From positions 1-33,444 of the forward strand of contig JAKAIE010000034.1 of the NCBI GenBank assembly GCA_021814475.1: DNA of 33,444 nt, written 5' to 3'. The DNA is from Nitrospirota bacterium (lineage in GTDB: Bacteria > Nitrospirota > Thermodesulfovibrionia > Thermodesulfovibrionales > UBA6898). This document shows, piece by piece, positions 9,010 through 16,116 of the stretch (positions are counted from its first letter, which is position 1; each line of letters begins with the position of its first letter). The notes under the pieces were generated by a model. It worked only from the letters and a program-made list of their open reading frames with translations. It had not been told where the DNA came from and made no database searches. The translations under genes and the position numbers were made by a program.

Positions 9010-10317
9010 TTGGGCCTCCTGTCGAATTTTCAGAATATATTCAAGATTGAAGAGCTCAAAAGGCGTATATTCTATACCCTCGCGCTGCTGACCGTTTATC
9101 GGGTCGGTTGCCACGTGCCGACCCCTGGCATCAACGGTGAAGAACTGAGCAAGTTCCTGACGCAAAAGGGCGGGGCATTCATGGGATTTTTCGACATGTT
9201 TTCGGGCGGCGCGCTGTCGCGTGTCACTATTTTTGCGCTCGGCATTATGCCGTATATCAGCGCTTCGATCATCATGCAGCTGCTGACAGTGGTGATACCG
9301 TCCATCGGCAAGATGGCCAAAGAGGGTGAGGCCGGGAGAAAGAAGATTACCAGGTACACCAGATATGGAACTGTGGTGATCGCTGCGGTACAGTCCTTCG
9401 GCATCGCCGCCGGGCTGGAGAGCATGTCCAATGGTGCCTTTGTCCAGACGCCGGGCTGGTCGTTCAGACTGATCACTATGATTACATTGACTTCGGGCAC
9501 CGCATTTATCATGTGGCTAGGAGAGCAGATCACAGAGAGGGGCATCGGGAACGGAATCTCCCTTATTATCTTTGCAGGCATTGTCGCCAGATTTCCCAAC
9601 GCAATAATCAGCACAGTGCGGCTCATTCAAGCCGGGGAACTGTCCATCTTCTTCGTCATCTTTCTGGTTGCCATGATGGTGGCGGTTGTGGGCGCAATCA
9701 TCATGATGGAGCGGGGTCAGCGCAAGATTCCGGTCCAGTATGCGAAAAGGGTGGTAGGGAAAAAAGTGTACGGTGGGCAGTCCACACATCTTCCTCTGAA
9801 GATCAATACTGCCGGTGTTATTCCTCCGATCTTTGCATCGTCGATCATCATGTTCCCGGCGACCATTGCTGGTTTTATCTCGATACCCTGGGTGCAGTCT
9901 ATTGCAAAGCAGTTGTCGCCCGGTACAATTATCTATACCATGCTGTATGTCAGCATGATCTTTTTTTTCGCGTATTTCTATACGGCGATCGTGTTTAATC
10001 CGGTGGATATCGCGGATAATCTCAAGAAATACGGAGGATATGTTCCCGGTATCCGTCCTGGACAGAAGACTTCCGAATATCTGTATCGGGTACTGTCCAG
10101 GCTGACCTTTGTGGGGGCTATCTATCTGGCCGTCGTCTGCGTGATCCCCGAAGTGCTGATACGGAAGTTTGGCGTGCCGTTTTACTTCGGCGGCACCTCC
10201 CTACTGATTGCAGTTGGTGTTGCCCTTGATACCGTATCGCAGGTTGAGTCTCATCTCGTTACGCGCTCTTATGACGGATTCCTGAAAAAAGGCAGGCTCC
10301 GGGGCAGGCGCAGCTGA
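9010..10317 (+). CDS. secY: Preprotein translocase subunit SecY
   Basis: SecY of 435 residues, the ten-helix protein-conducting channel of the inner membrane. It starts at TTG 9010, directly after the rplO stop, giving the cytosolic start GLLSNFQNIFKIEELKRRI. The plug region GGAFMGFFDMFSGGALSRVTIFALGIMPYISASI, the loop RGQRKIPVQYAKRVVG, and the C-terminal cytosolic loop with YGGYVPGIRPGQKT are all present. No adk follows, unlike most spc operons; map is next after 62 bases. Confidence 0.98.
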   Translation: MGLLSNFQNIFKIEELKRRIFYTLALLTVYRVGCHVPTPGINGEELSKFLTQKGGAFMGFFDMFSGGALSRVTIFALGIMPYISASIIMQLLTVVIPSIGKMAKEGEAGRKKITRYTRYGTVVIAAVQSFGIAAGLESMSNGAFVQTPGWSFRLITMITLTSGTAFIMWLGEQITERGIGNGISLIIFAGIVARFPNAIISTVRLIQAGELSIFFVIFLVAMMVAVVGAIIMMERGQRKIPVQYAKRVVGKKVYGGQSTHLPLKINTAGVIPPIFASSIIMFPATIAGFISIPWVQSIAKQLSPGTIIYTMLYVSMIFFFAYFYTAIVFNPVDIADNLKKYGGYVPGIRPGQKTSEYLYRVLSRLTFVGAIYLAVVCVIPEVLIRKFGVPFYFGGTSLLIAVGVALDTVSQVESHLVTRSYDGFLKKGRLRGRRS

Positions 10318-10379
10318 CCGCAGTAGTGATGCGGCACAGGCGGATAGGGCTCGGGCTCTGCCCGGCTCGATGACGAAAC

Positions 10380-11129
10380 GTGATTTTTCTTAAATCTCGT
10401 GAAGAGATAGATGTGATGAGCGGACCGTGTCGCGCGGTGGGCGAGGTTCTCGGATCGCTAGGTACGATTATCAGGGCTGGAATCACGACCAGGGATATCG
10501 AAGACTTTGCGGACACCCGCATACGTGAACTGGGAGGCAGGTCCGCCTTCAGGGGATACCGCGGCTATCCGGCGTCGATCTGTGTGTCGATAAACGAGCA
10601 GGTAGTGCACGGGATTCCGTCTAACCGGAAGCTGAACGACGGTGATATCGTGAGCGTCGATGTCGGAGTCGAAATGGACGGATTCTACGGGGATGCTGCT
10701 ATTACACTGCCCGTGGGAAACGTATCCGACAGCGACAGCACGCTGATGCGGGTTACCGAAGAGGCATTGTATCTAGGGATCGGGCAGGCAGTTGAGGGCA
10801 ATAGGCTGTTCGACATATCACATGCTATCCAGAGGCACGTAGAACAGCATGGATTTTCGGTTGTCAGGATGTTTGTTGGGCACGGCATCGGCAGGGAGAT
10901 GCATGAGGAGCCGCAGATTCCGAACTACGGCCCGCCGGGGCAGGGTCCCAGGCTGAGAAGGGGGATGACCCTTGCCATAGAACCGATGGTGAATGCCGGA
11001 ACGCATGACGTGAAGATACTGGCAGATGGATGGACCGCGGTGACACGCGACGGGAAAAAGTCGGCGCACTTTGAGCATACGATATGCGTCACGGAGGCGA
11101 CACCCGTAATATTGACGAAATATAAGTGA
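10380..11129 (+). CDS. map: Type I methionine aminopeptidase
   Basis: Methionine aminopeptidase of 249 residues, which removes the N-terminal methionine from nascent proteins. All metal ligands of the pita-bread fold are visible: D94 (SVDVG), D105, H168 (GHGIG), E201 (AIEPM) and E232, with H78 as the catalytic histidine. The GTG start at 10380 gives the expected MIFLKSREEIDVM beginning, although no good Shine-Dalgarno precedes it. The 3' end contains the promoter for infA. adk, normally just upstream, is absent. Confidence 0.97.
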   Translation: MIFLKSREEIDVMSGPCRAVGEVLGSLGTIIRAGITTRDIEDFADTRIRELGGRSAFRGYRGYPASICVSINEQVVHGIPSNRKLNDGDIVSVDVGVEMDGFYGDAAITLPVGNVSDSDSTLMRVTEEALYLGIGQAVEGNRLFDISHAIQRHVEQHGFSVVRMFVGHGIGREMHEEPQIPNYGPPGQGPRLRRGMTLAIEPMVNAGTHDVKILADGWTAVTRDGKKSAHFEHTICVTEATPVILTKYK

Positions 11130-11140
11130 ATGGATATAAT
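11112..11140 (+). promoter_or_regulatory. Sigma70-type promoter abutting infA
   Basis: TTGACG at 11112-11117 and TATAAT at 11135-11140 are separated by exactly 17 bases, a near-consensus housekeeping promoter. It overlaps the last codons of map. Transcription would be expected to begin around 11147, one to three bases before the infA ATG at 11149, so the transcript would have almost no leader. It would give infA and the downstream alpha genes their own transcription. Confidence 0.7.
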
Positions 11141-11148
11141 AAACGTTT

Positions 11149-11367
11149 ATGGCAAAAGAAGATAGCATAGAAGTCCAAGGGACAATACTCGAGACTCTGC
11201 CGAACGCCATGTTCAAGGTCGAGCTGGAAAACGGCCAGACGATTCTTGCGTATGTGTCAGGCAAGATGCGGATGCACTTTATCAAGATACTGCCCGGTGA
11301 CAAGGTGACGATAGAGCTTTCGCCCTACGACCTGACCAGGGGCAGGATTACGTACAGGTTCAAATAG
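11149..11367 (+). CDS. infA: Translation initiation factor IF-1
   Basis: IF-1 of 72 residues, an OB-fold protein that blocks the A site of the 30S subunit during initiation. The sequence has the typical [20 protein letters not shown] and the C-terminal [15 protein letters not shown]. No Shine-Dalgarno sequence lies in the roughly 20 bases before the ATG, and a strong promoter ends eight bases upstream, which points to leaderless expression from that promoter. It sits between map and rpmJ as usual. Confidence 0.98.
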   Translation: MAKEDSIEVQGTILETLPNAMFKVELENGQTILAYVSGKMRMHFIKILPGDKVTIELSPYDLTRGRITYRFK

Positions 11368-11387
11368 ACGATAAGTGAGGAGTTACC

Positions 11388-11501
11388 ATGAAGGTTCGTT
11401 CATCAGTGAAGCCGATGTGCTCAAAATGCAGGATCATCAAGAGAAAAGGCGTTATCCGCGTTATCTGCGATAACCCCAAACATAAACAGAGACAGGGATA
11501 G
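11388..11501 (+). CDS. rpmJ: 50S ribosomal protein L36, zinc form
   Basis: A 37-residue protein translated directly: it starts [11 protein letters not shown] and ends in a basic HKQRQG tail. It is the zinc-binding form of L36, with C11, C14, C27 and H32 as ligands. L36 is one of the smallest ribosomal proteins and binds 23S rRNA near the GTPase-associated region. Its place after infA and 15 bases before rpsM is standard. Confidence 0.97.
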   Translation: MKVRSSVKPMCSKCRIIKRKGVIRVICDNPKHKQRQG

Positions 11502-11516
11502 AAGAGGAGGTTTAAG

Positions 11517-11891
11517 TTGGCGAGAATCGCTGGAGTAGATTTGCCAAAAAGTGAACGCATTGAGATTGGACTGACGAGGATATTCGGCATCGGCAGATCT
11601 CTCTCTCAGAAGATACTCGAAGAGGTAGGCGTCGATCCGAATGTAAGGGTGAAGGATCTGAAGGACGAAGATGCCGTCAAGATCAGGGCTGTCATCGAAA
11701 GAGACCTCAGGGTGGAGGGTGATCTCAGGCGTGATGTTGCCATGAGCGTGAAGAGATTGACCGATATCGGATGTTATAGAGGCACCCGGCACCGGTCGGG
11801 CCTGCCGTTGCGCGGACAGCGGACTAAGACAAACGCCCGGACCCGTAAAGGGCCGAGGAAAGCCGTTGTTGGAAAGAAGAAGGAGGCGTAG
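11517..11891 (+). CDS. rpsM: 30S ribosomal protein S13
   Basis: S13 of 124 residues, a head protein forming bridges B1a/B1b with the large subunit. It starts [18 protein letters not shown] and has the conserved [28 protein letters not shown] tail that contacts P-site tRNA (residues about 85-112). The start codon is TTG at 11517, preceded by GAGGAGG at 11504-11510. Confidence 0.98.
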   Translation: MARIAGVDLPKSERIEIGLTRIFGIGRSLSQKILEEVGVDPNVRVKDLKDEDAVKIRAVIERDLRVEGDLRRDVAMSVKRLTDIGCYRGTRHRSGLPLRGQRTKTNARTRKGPRKAVVGKKKEA

Positions 11892-11894
11892 TCC

Positions 11895-12281
11895 ATGGCC
11901 CAGAGGAAAAAAGGAGTCAAGAAGGATAAACGGCATATCACCAGTGGGTCGGCCTATATTCAGGCAACCTTCAATAATACGATCGTTACGATTACCGATC
12001 CTACCGGAGGGGTGATCACCTGGTCGAGCGCGGGCAATCTCGGTTTCAAGGGATCGAGAAAAGGCACCCCCTATGCCGCGCAGATCGCCGCCGAGGCTGC
12101 AGCGAAGAAGGCCATCGATATCGGCATGAAGCAGGTAGATGTCTACGTGAAGGGGCCAGGGGCAGGGAGGGAGTCTGCTATCAGGGCGCTCCAGGCTGCC
12201 GGGCTGGACATCAATCTGATAAAAGATGTAACGCCGGTGCCGCATAACGGGTGCAGGCCGCCAAAGAGGAGGAGAGTGTAA
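11895..12281 (+). CDS. rpsK: 30S ribosomal protein S11
   Basis: S11 of 128 residues, a platform protein near the mRNA exit. It contains [24 protein letters not shown] and the C-terminal [18 protein letters not shown], both family hallmarks. The ATG at 11895 is three bases after the rpsM stop. Its TAA is directly followed by the GTG start of rpsD with no gap. Confidence 0.99.
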   Translation: MAQRKKGVKKDKRHITSGSAYIQATFNNTIVTITDPTGGVITWSSAGNLGFKGSRKGTPYAAQIAAEAAAKKAIDIGMKQVDVYVKGPGAGRESAIRALQAAGLDINLIKDVTPVPHNGCRPPKRRRV

Positions 12282-12908
12282 GTGGCAAGATATTCAGGAG
12301 CGCAATGCAGAATCTGCCGCAGGGAGTTGATGAAACTTTTCCTGAAGGGCGATCGTTGTTATACAGAGAAATGTGCCGTCGAGCGCAGGCAGTACCCTCC
12401 CGGGCAGCATGGCCAGAGAAGGGGTAAGCTCTCCGATTATGGCATACAGCTCAGGGAAAAACAGAAGGTGCGCAATTCATACGGCGTGCTCGAGAGGCAG
12501 TTCAGGAGGTCCTTCTTTGAGGCAGGACGCAGAAAGGGTGTCACCGGAGAGGTGCTCCTGCAACTTATGGAAACCAGGCTCGATAATGTCGTATACCGGA
12601 TGGGATTTGCCCCTAACAGGACCAGTGCCCGTCAGTTGATATGTCACGGCCACTTTCTTGTCAATGACCGGGAGGTCAATATCCCTTCATGCAGGATTGT
12701 CAAAGGGGATACGGTCACGGTGAAGGAGGGCAGCAGAAAGATTCCGCTCATAACGGACAGTATAGAAAAGGCCGAGCAGAGGGGCATCCCCTCATGGGTC
12801 GAGGTCAGTTTCCAGAATTTCACCGGCAAGGTCGCTGCGATACCGGAGCGGGAAGAGATACAGATGCCTGCTCAGGAGCAGCTGATTGTCGAGCTGTATT
12901 CCAAATAG
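12282..12908 (+). CDS. rpsD: 30S ribosomal protein S4, zinc form
   Basis: S4 of 208 residues, a primary 16S assembly protein and, in E. coli, the repressor of the alpha operon. The N-terminus holds four cysteines in a zinc-knuckle pattern (C9, C12, C26, C31), which the E. coli-type protein lacks. The S4 RNA-binding domain with [14 protein letters not shown] and [15 protein letters not shown] lies at about residues 92-124. The GTG start is directly after rpsK. A terminator-like hairpin follows before rpoA. Confidence 0.98.
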   Translation: MARYSGAQCRICRRELMKLFLKGDRCYTEKCAVERRQYPPGQHGQRRGKLSDYGIQLREKQKVRNSYGVLERQFRRSFFEAGRRKGVTGEVLLQLMETRLDNVVYRMGFAPNRTSARQLICHGHFLVNDREVNIPSCRIVKGDTVTVKEGSRKIPLITDSIEKAEQRGIPSWVEVSFQNFTGKVAAIPEREEIQMPAQEQLIVELYSK

Positions 12909-12928
12909 AAGAGAAGTAACCGGAGACA

Positions 12929-12961
12929 CGGGCACGGGGGAGACTCCTGCCCGGCGTTTTT
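12929..12961 (+). terminator. Terminator or attenuator between rpsD and rpoA
   Basis: CGGGCA (12929-12934) pairs with TGCCCG (12948-12953), and inside it GGAG (12939-12942) pairs with CTCC (12944-12947) around a tight apex, leaving a four-base bulge. GCGTTTTT follows at 12954-12961. This is a plausible intrinsic terminator or attenuator inside the alpha operon. It would lower rpoA and rplQ relative to upstream genes unless they have their own promoter, which I cannot see. Confidence 0.6.
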
Positions 12962-13002
12962 GTCTGGATGCGAATAAAATTTAAGGCATATAGGGAGGCC
13001 TT

Positions 13003-14040
13003 ATGAATTTAAGGAAAAAAGGCTTTCAACTACCTGAGAAGATCAGGTTTGATGAAGAAACGCTGACAAGCGAATACGGCAAGCTGATCGTAGAGCCGCT
13101 GGAGCGTGGTTTTGGCACAACCATGGGTAATGCGCTGAGGAGGGTCCTGCTTTCTTCACTCGAAGGGGCAGCGATTACTGCAGTCAAGATTGCAGGCGCG
13201 CTGCACGAGTTTTCCACCATAAACGGCATCAAGGAAGATGTCATTAATGTGATTTTGAACATGAAGGCAGTCCGGTTCAGGTACCACGGTACGGGCAGTA
13301 AGATTGCGGCATTTCAGGTCAAGGGTCCGGGCCAGGTAAAGGGCGGAGATCTTCAGGCAGATTCCTCTATTGAGGTGCTGAATCCTGATCAGGTCATTGC
13401 GACTCTCGACAAGGGCGCTGTATTTGATGCGGAGGTCTCGATAAGAAACGGGAAGGGATATCTTTCCGCCGAGAGGAACAAGGAGGACCTGCCCGTATCG
13501 ATGATCGCTGTCGATGCCGTGTTTACGCCAATGAAAAAGGTTAACTTTTGGGTCGAGAAGGCCAGGGTCGGCAGGGAGACGGATTATGACCGGCTGATAA
13601 TGGAGCTCTGGACAGATGGGAGCATCACCCCGGAGAAGGCCATATCCCAGGCCGCGGCAATCCTTATTGAACACTTCGATCTTCTCATCTTCGAAGAGGA
13701 TGATTACGATGTGGCAGGCGCCGATGACGCCTCGGCCAAGCTCGGAGACGACGGGACTGCGTCCCTGAATGATAACCTCTTCAAAAACGTAGACGAACTG
13801 GAGCTATCCGTACGTTCGTATAACTGCCTGAAGAATGCCAATATCAAGACTATTCATGAACTGGTCCAGAAGACTGAGCCCGAGATGCTCAAGACGAAGA
13901 ATTTCGGCAGAAAGTCGCTCAACGAGATTAAGGAGATTCTTGGCCGGATGGGGTTGCATCTGGGCATGAAAATTGACCTTGACAGTCTCGACAAAGACAC
14001 AGTATTACATCCCGGAGGTATCAACGACGATGCGTCATAA
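13003..14040 (+). CDS. rpoA: DNA-directed RNA polymerase subunit alpha
   Basis: Alpha subunit of 345 residues, which dimerises to nucleate RNA polymerase assembly. The N-terminal domain contains [29 protein letters not shown] (dimerisation core). The C-terminal domain carries [21 protein letters not shown], the UP-element and activator-binding region with the key arginine. The linker (about residues 232-262) is acidic and makes the protein slightly longer than the E. coli one. GGGAGG at 12993-12998 precedes the ATG. The last 11 bases overlap rplQ. Confidence 0.98.
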   Translation: MNLRKKGFQLPEKIRFDEETLTSEYGKLIVEPLERGFGTTMGNALRRVLLSSLEGAAITAVKIAGALHEFSTINGIKEDVINVILNMKAVRFRYHGTGSKIAAFQVKGPGQVKGGDLQADSSIEVLNPDQVIATLDKGAVFDAEVSIRNGKGYLSAERNKEDLPVSMIAVDAVFTPMKKVNFWVEKARVGRETDYDRLIMELWTDGSITPEKAISQAAAILIEHFDLLIFEEDDYDVAGADDASAKLGDDGTASLNDNLFKNVDELELSVRSYNCLKNANIKTIHELVQKTEPEMLKTKNFGRKSLNEIKEILGRMGLHLGMKIDLDSLDKDTVLHPGGINDDAS

Positions 14041-14452
14041 AGTAGACGGAAGATTATTCGGCCGGCCGGCCAATCAGCGGAAGGCGCTGCTCAGGTGCCT
14101 GGTCACTGCGCTGTTTGAGAACCAGCGCATAGAGACAACAGTTGCCAAGGCCAAAGAGACAAAAAGGATTGCCGAAAAGATGATAACCTTCGGGATCAAG
14201 GGGGACCTTCATTCCAAGAGGCAAGTGCTGTCCGTGGTGACCGACAGAACTGTGGCATCGAAGCTCTTTACCGAGATTGCGCCCCGGTTTACCGGCAGAA
14301 ACGGGGGGTATCTCCGTTTGGTCCACACCAGGAACAGGCTGAAGGATTCTGCACCGATGGCTGTTCTGGAGTTTATCGATTACGAAGCCATCAAAAAACC
14401 GAAGGGAAAGGCTGCCAAGGCTGCGTCCGGGGTTGAAGAGAAGGCGAAATAG
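14030..14452 (+). CDS. rplQ: 50S ribosomal protein L17
   Basis: L17 of 140 residues. The frame is open from 13973, but ATG at 14030, inside the end of rpoA, gives the canonical start [20 protein letters not shown]. The second half shows [21 protein letters not shown] and [13 protein letters not shown] Lys/Ala-rich tail ends the protein. One base separates its stop from the candidate mini-gene downstream. Confidence 0.97.
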   Translation: MRHKVDGRLFGRPANQRKALLRCLVTALFENQRIETTVAKAKETKRIAEKMITFGIKGDLHSKRQVLSVVTDRTVASKLFTEIAPRFTGRNGGYLRLVHTRNRLKDSAPMAVLEFIDYEAIKKPKGKAAKAASGVEEKAK

Positions 14453-14453
14453 G

Positions 14454-14591
14454 GTGAGCGATCTCCTCACTGTCATCGCATTCCTGGTAGTATGGGTTGT
14501 GTTGCAGACCGTCGTTTTCCCCAAACTCGGGGTGAAGACCTGAGGGGTAAGTCCCAAGGTCTCGTGCAAGACCGACAACAAGACAAAGTAG
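14454..14591 (+). CDS. Candidate mini-selenoprotein: single-pass membrane peptide with in-frame UGA
   Basis: GTG at 14454, one base after the rplQ stop, opens a 29-codon frame encoding one hydrophobic segment (about residues 4-22, LLTVIAFLVVWVVLQTVVF) followed by PKLGVKT. TGA is at 14541-14543. The same frame then continues for 15 codons with genome-like, GC-rich third positions, including a cysteine at position 38, to TAG at 14589-14591, two bases before the terminator stem. A hairpin of bacterial SECIS form lies about 20 bases after the TGA, so the product may be a 45-residue protein with selenocysteine at residue 30. If TGA is a plain stop, it is a 29-residue membrane peptide. I do not know its function. 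Confidence 0.5.
14544..14573 (+). promoter_or_regulatory. Possible bacterial SECIS element
   Basis: Directly after the in-frame TGA, GGTCT (14558-14562) and AGACC (14569-14573) form a five-base-pair stem with a six-base loop, CGTGCA. The loop has GU starting 20 bases after the TGA. The known E. coli fdhF SECIS has a short apical stem and a GU-containing loop at nearly the same distance, where SelB binds. The stem is short, so chance is possible. The GGTCT arm can also pair with an AGACC(T) copy upstream of the TGA (14536-14541). Confidence 0.4.
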
Positions 14592-14592
14592 A

Positions 14593-14633
14593 CATATAAA
14601 AAGCGGGACCTTGACGGTCCCGCTTTTTATATG
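14593..14633. terminator. Bidirectional intrinsic terminator after the ribosomal operon
   Basis: A perfect 18-base-pair inverted repeat (14593-14610 with 14616-14633, loop TTGAC) has a GC-rich top (GCGGGACC/GGTCCCGC) and an A-tract/T-tract base, so it works on both strands. It closes the + strand ribosomal superoperon and the minus-strand HD-GYP gene that ends at 14643. Confidence 0.93.
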
Positions 14634-14642
14634 CAGAGTGGA

Positions 14643-15956
14643 CTACTCTTTGGTGTGCTGCGGTCCGACATTCGTCGTGAAGATCTGGACCAGTTCCCGG
14701 TCAAACTGCGTTCCTGCCTTATGCCGTAATTCAAGTATCGCCTCATCGAAACTCACGGGCACCTTGTACGATGTTGCACTGATCATTGCATCGAACGTCT
14801 CGGCGATGGCGATAATCCTGGATTCGAGGGGAATCTCCTCTCCCTTGAGCTGAGAAGGGTAGCCGTGTCCGTCGTACCTCTCATGATGATGCAGGATGCA
14901 CGGGGCTATGCCGGCATAGAAGGTTATCGGGCTGATCATTTCATAGCCGATTTCGGGGTGCCGCCTGTATGTTTCTATCCTGTACGTCTCCTCGGGGTTG
15001 ATCTTCAGAAAGCCGATGTCATGTAGAAGAGAGGCCTGGTAGACCTTCCGCTGCTGTTCATCCGTCATGCCAAGTCCCCTGGCGATGATAGTGCTGTAGC
15101 GGGCCACCCTCCTGGAGTGGCCCCGTTTTTCCGCGATATGGACGTCGATGGCATCGAGGAGCAACTCGGTAAGATGAATCTCGTAATTCTTCTGGTCTTC
15201 GTAGAAACGCGTCCGTGAGATCGACATGGCTGCCTGTCCCGCCAGATATGCCATGATCTCCTCATCCCGCAGTCTGAAGGAGTGCCCGTCCTTCTCGTTC
15301 AGAAGTTCTATGACCCCGATAACGGCCGAGCGCACTATCAGGGGCAAACAGAGGATGGATCTCGTCGTTAATCCCGTTACCGAATCTACAGCAGGGTCGA
15401 ACCGGTTATCGGTTTTCACGTCGTCAAGCCGCACCGGTTTCTTCATTTCCGCCACCCACCCGGTTATGCCCCGCCCCAGATCGATCGAGGTGCCCGCAAG
15501 CCGCGGGGTTTTCCCACCCCTGACAATCTTGAAAATCAGGCTCTTCCCTTCCAGAAGGAGGATGGAGCCGGCATCCGCGTTCGTGATTGACATTGCGCTG
15601 TCGAGGATCTTCTCCAGAAGGATATCGCCGTAAATTTCCTCACGGAGATCGTAGGTGATGTCGAGGAGACGTTCGAGTTTCCGGCTGTAATCACGTATGA
15701 TTCTCATCACCTGCCGGGACATCCTCACGGAGAGCCCCAGGCCGACCAGGGCGAGGAAAAAGGAAATCGCGCTGATCAAGTTGAGAGAGACGTTGGGCAG
15801 GGAAAATGAAGATCTGGCAGCAGGCGGGACAAGGTGATACAGGGCGACGCCGAGGAGCGTGAAGACAACAAAAGCGACAACTGCGATCGATAACCGGATT
15901 TTTCTCTCAACTTCAAGGATTGCAGTCCCGTCGCCCCTCATCCGCTCTTCAGACAT
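14643..15956 (-). CDS. Membrane-anchored GAF/HD-GYP domain protein, partly degenerate
   Basis: A 437-residue protein with two N-terminal membrane segments (about residues 22-42 and 57-77), a helical linker, a GAF domain (about 100-250) and a C-terminal HD-GYP domain (about 260-430). HD-GYP domains hydrolyse c-di-GMP. The HD pair is H312-D313, and HHERYDGHGYP is at 357-367. Compared with the second HD-GYP protein in this window, HDIGK has become HDIGF and VADTFDA has become IAETFDA, and the DRPYR segment is lost, so activity may be changed or lost. It stands alone, with its own promoter and a shared terminator. No Shine-Dalgarno is visible before the ATG. Confidence 0.9.
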   Translation of the reverse strand: MSEERMRGDGTAILEVERKIRLSIAVVAFVVFTLLGVALYHLVPPAARSSFSLPNVSLNLISAISFFLALVGLGLSVRMSRQVMRIIRDYSRKLERLLDITYDLREEIYGDILLEKILDSAMSITNADAGSILLLEGKSLIFKIVRGGKTPRLAGTSIDLGRGITGWVAEMKKPVRLDDVKTDNRFDPAVDSVTGLTTRSILCLPLIVRSAVIGVIELLNEKDGHSFRLRDEEIMAYLAGQAAMSISRTRFYEDQKNYEIHLTELLLDAIDVHIAEKRGHSRRVARYSTIIARGLGMTDEQQRKVYQASLLHDIGFLKINPEETYRIETYRRHPEIGYEMISPITFYAGIAPCILHHHERYDGHGYPSQLKGEEIPLESRIIAIAETFDAMISATSYKVPVSFDEAILELRHKAGTQFDRELVQIFTTNVGPQHTKE

Positions 15957-15961
15957 ACTAA

Positions 15962-15990
15962 ACTTTACTGTAGCGCCGAAAATATGTCAA
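15962..15990 (-). promoter_or_regulatory. Sigma70-type promoter for the membrane GAF/HD-GYP gene
   Basis: On the minus strand a perfect TTGACA (15990-15985) is followed after 17 bases by TAAAGT (15967-15962). The expected transcription start, about six to seven bases further, coincides with the ATG at 15956, and no Shine-Dalgarno is present. This repeats the arrangement at infA and suggests a leaderless message. Confidence 0.55.
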
Positions 15991-16116
15991 TGACGAACCG
16001 GATGCACTGGCCGTCCGCCGCGCTCAGACTGCCTGTCAGCTCCCCTCTCCCTGCCAAAAGGCAGGGCTAATCCCGGGGGATTATCGTGTACAATATCCAC
16101 TGAGGACTGAAGTCAG

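Noticed and set aside
10352..10364. Small hairpin CGGGC-TCT-GCCCG between secY and map as a terminator
   Set aside because: Only five base pairs and no T-tract; it would not terminate, and map needs transcription from upstream.
16049..16066. Hairpin CCCTGCC-AAAA-GGCAGGG upstream of the rhomboid gene
   Set aside because: The stem is perfect but is not followed by a T-tract and matches no known riboswitch or operator; it could be a protein-binding palindrome, but nothing supports a specific call.
16089..16094. TACAAT as the -10 box of a rhomboid promoter
   Set aside because: No acceptable -35 box lies 16-18 bases upstream, so I could not support a promoter.
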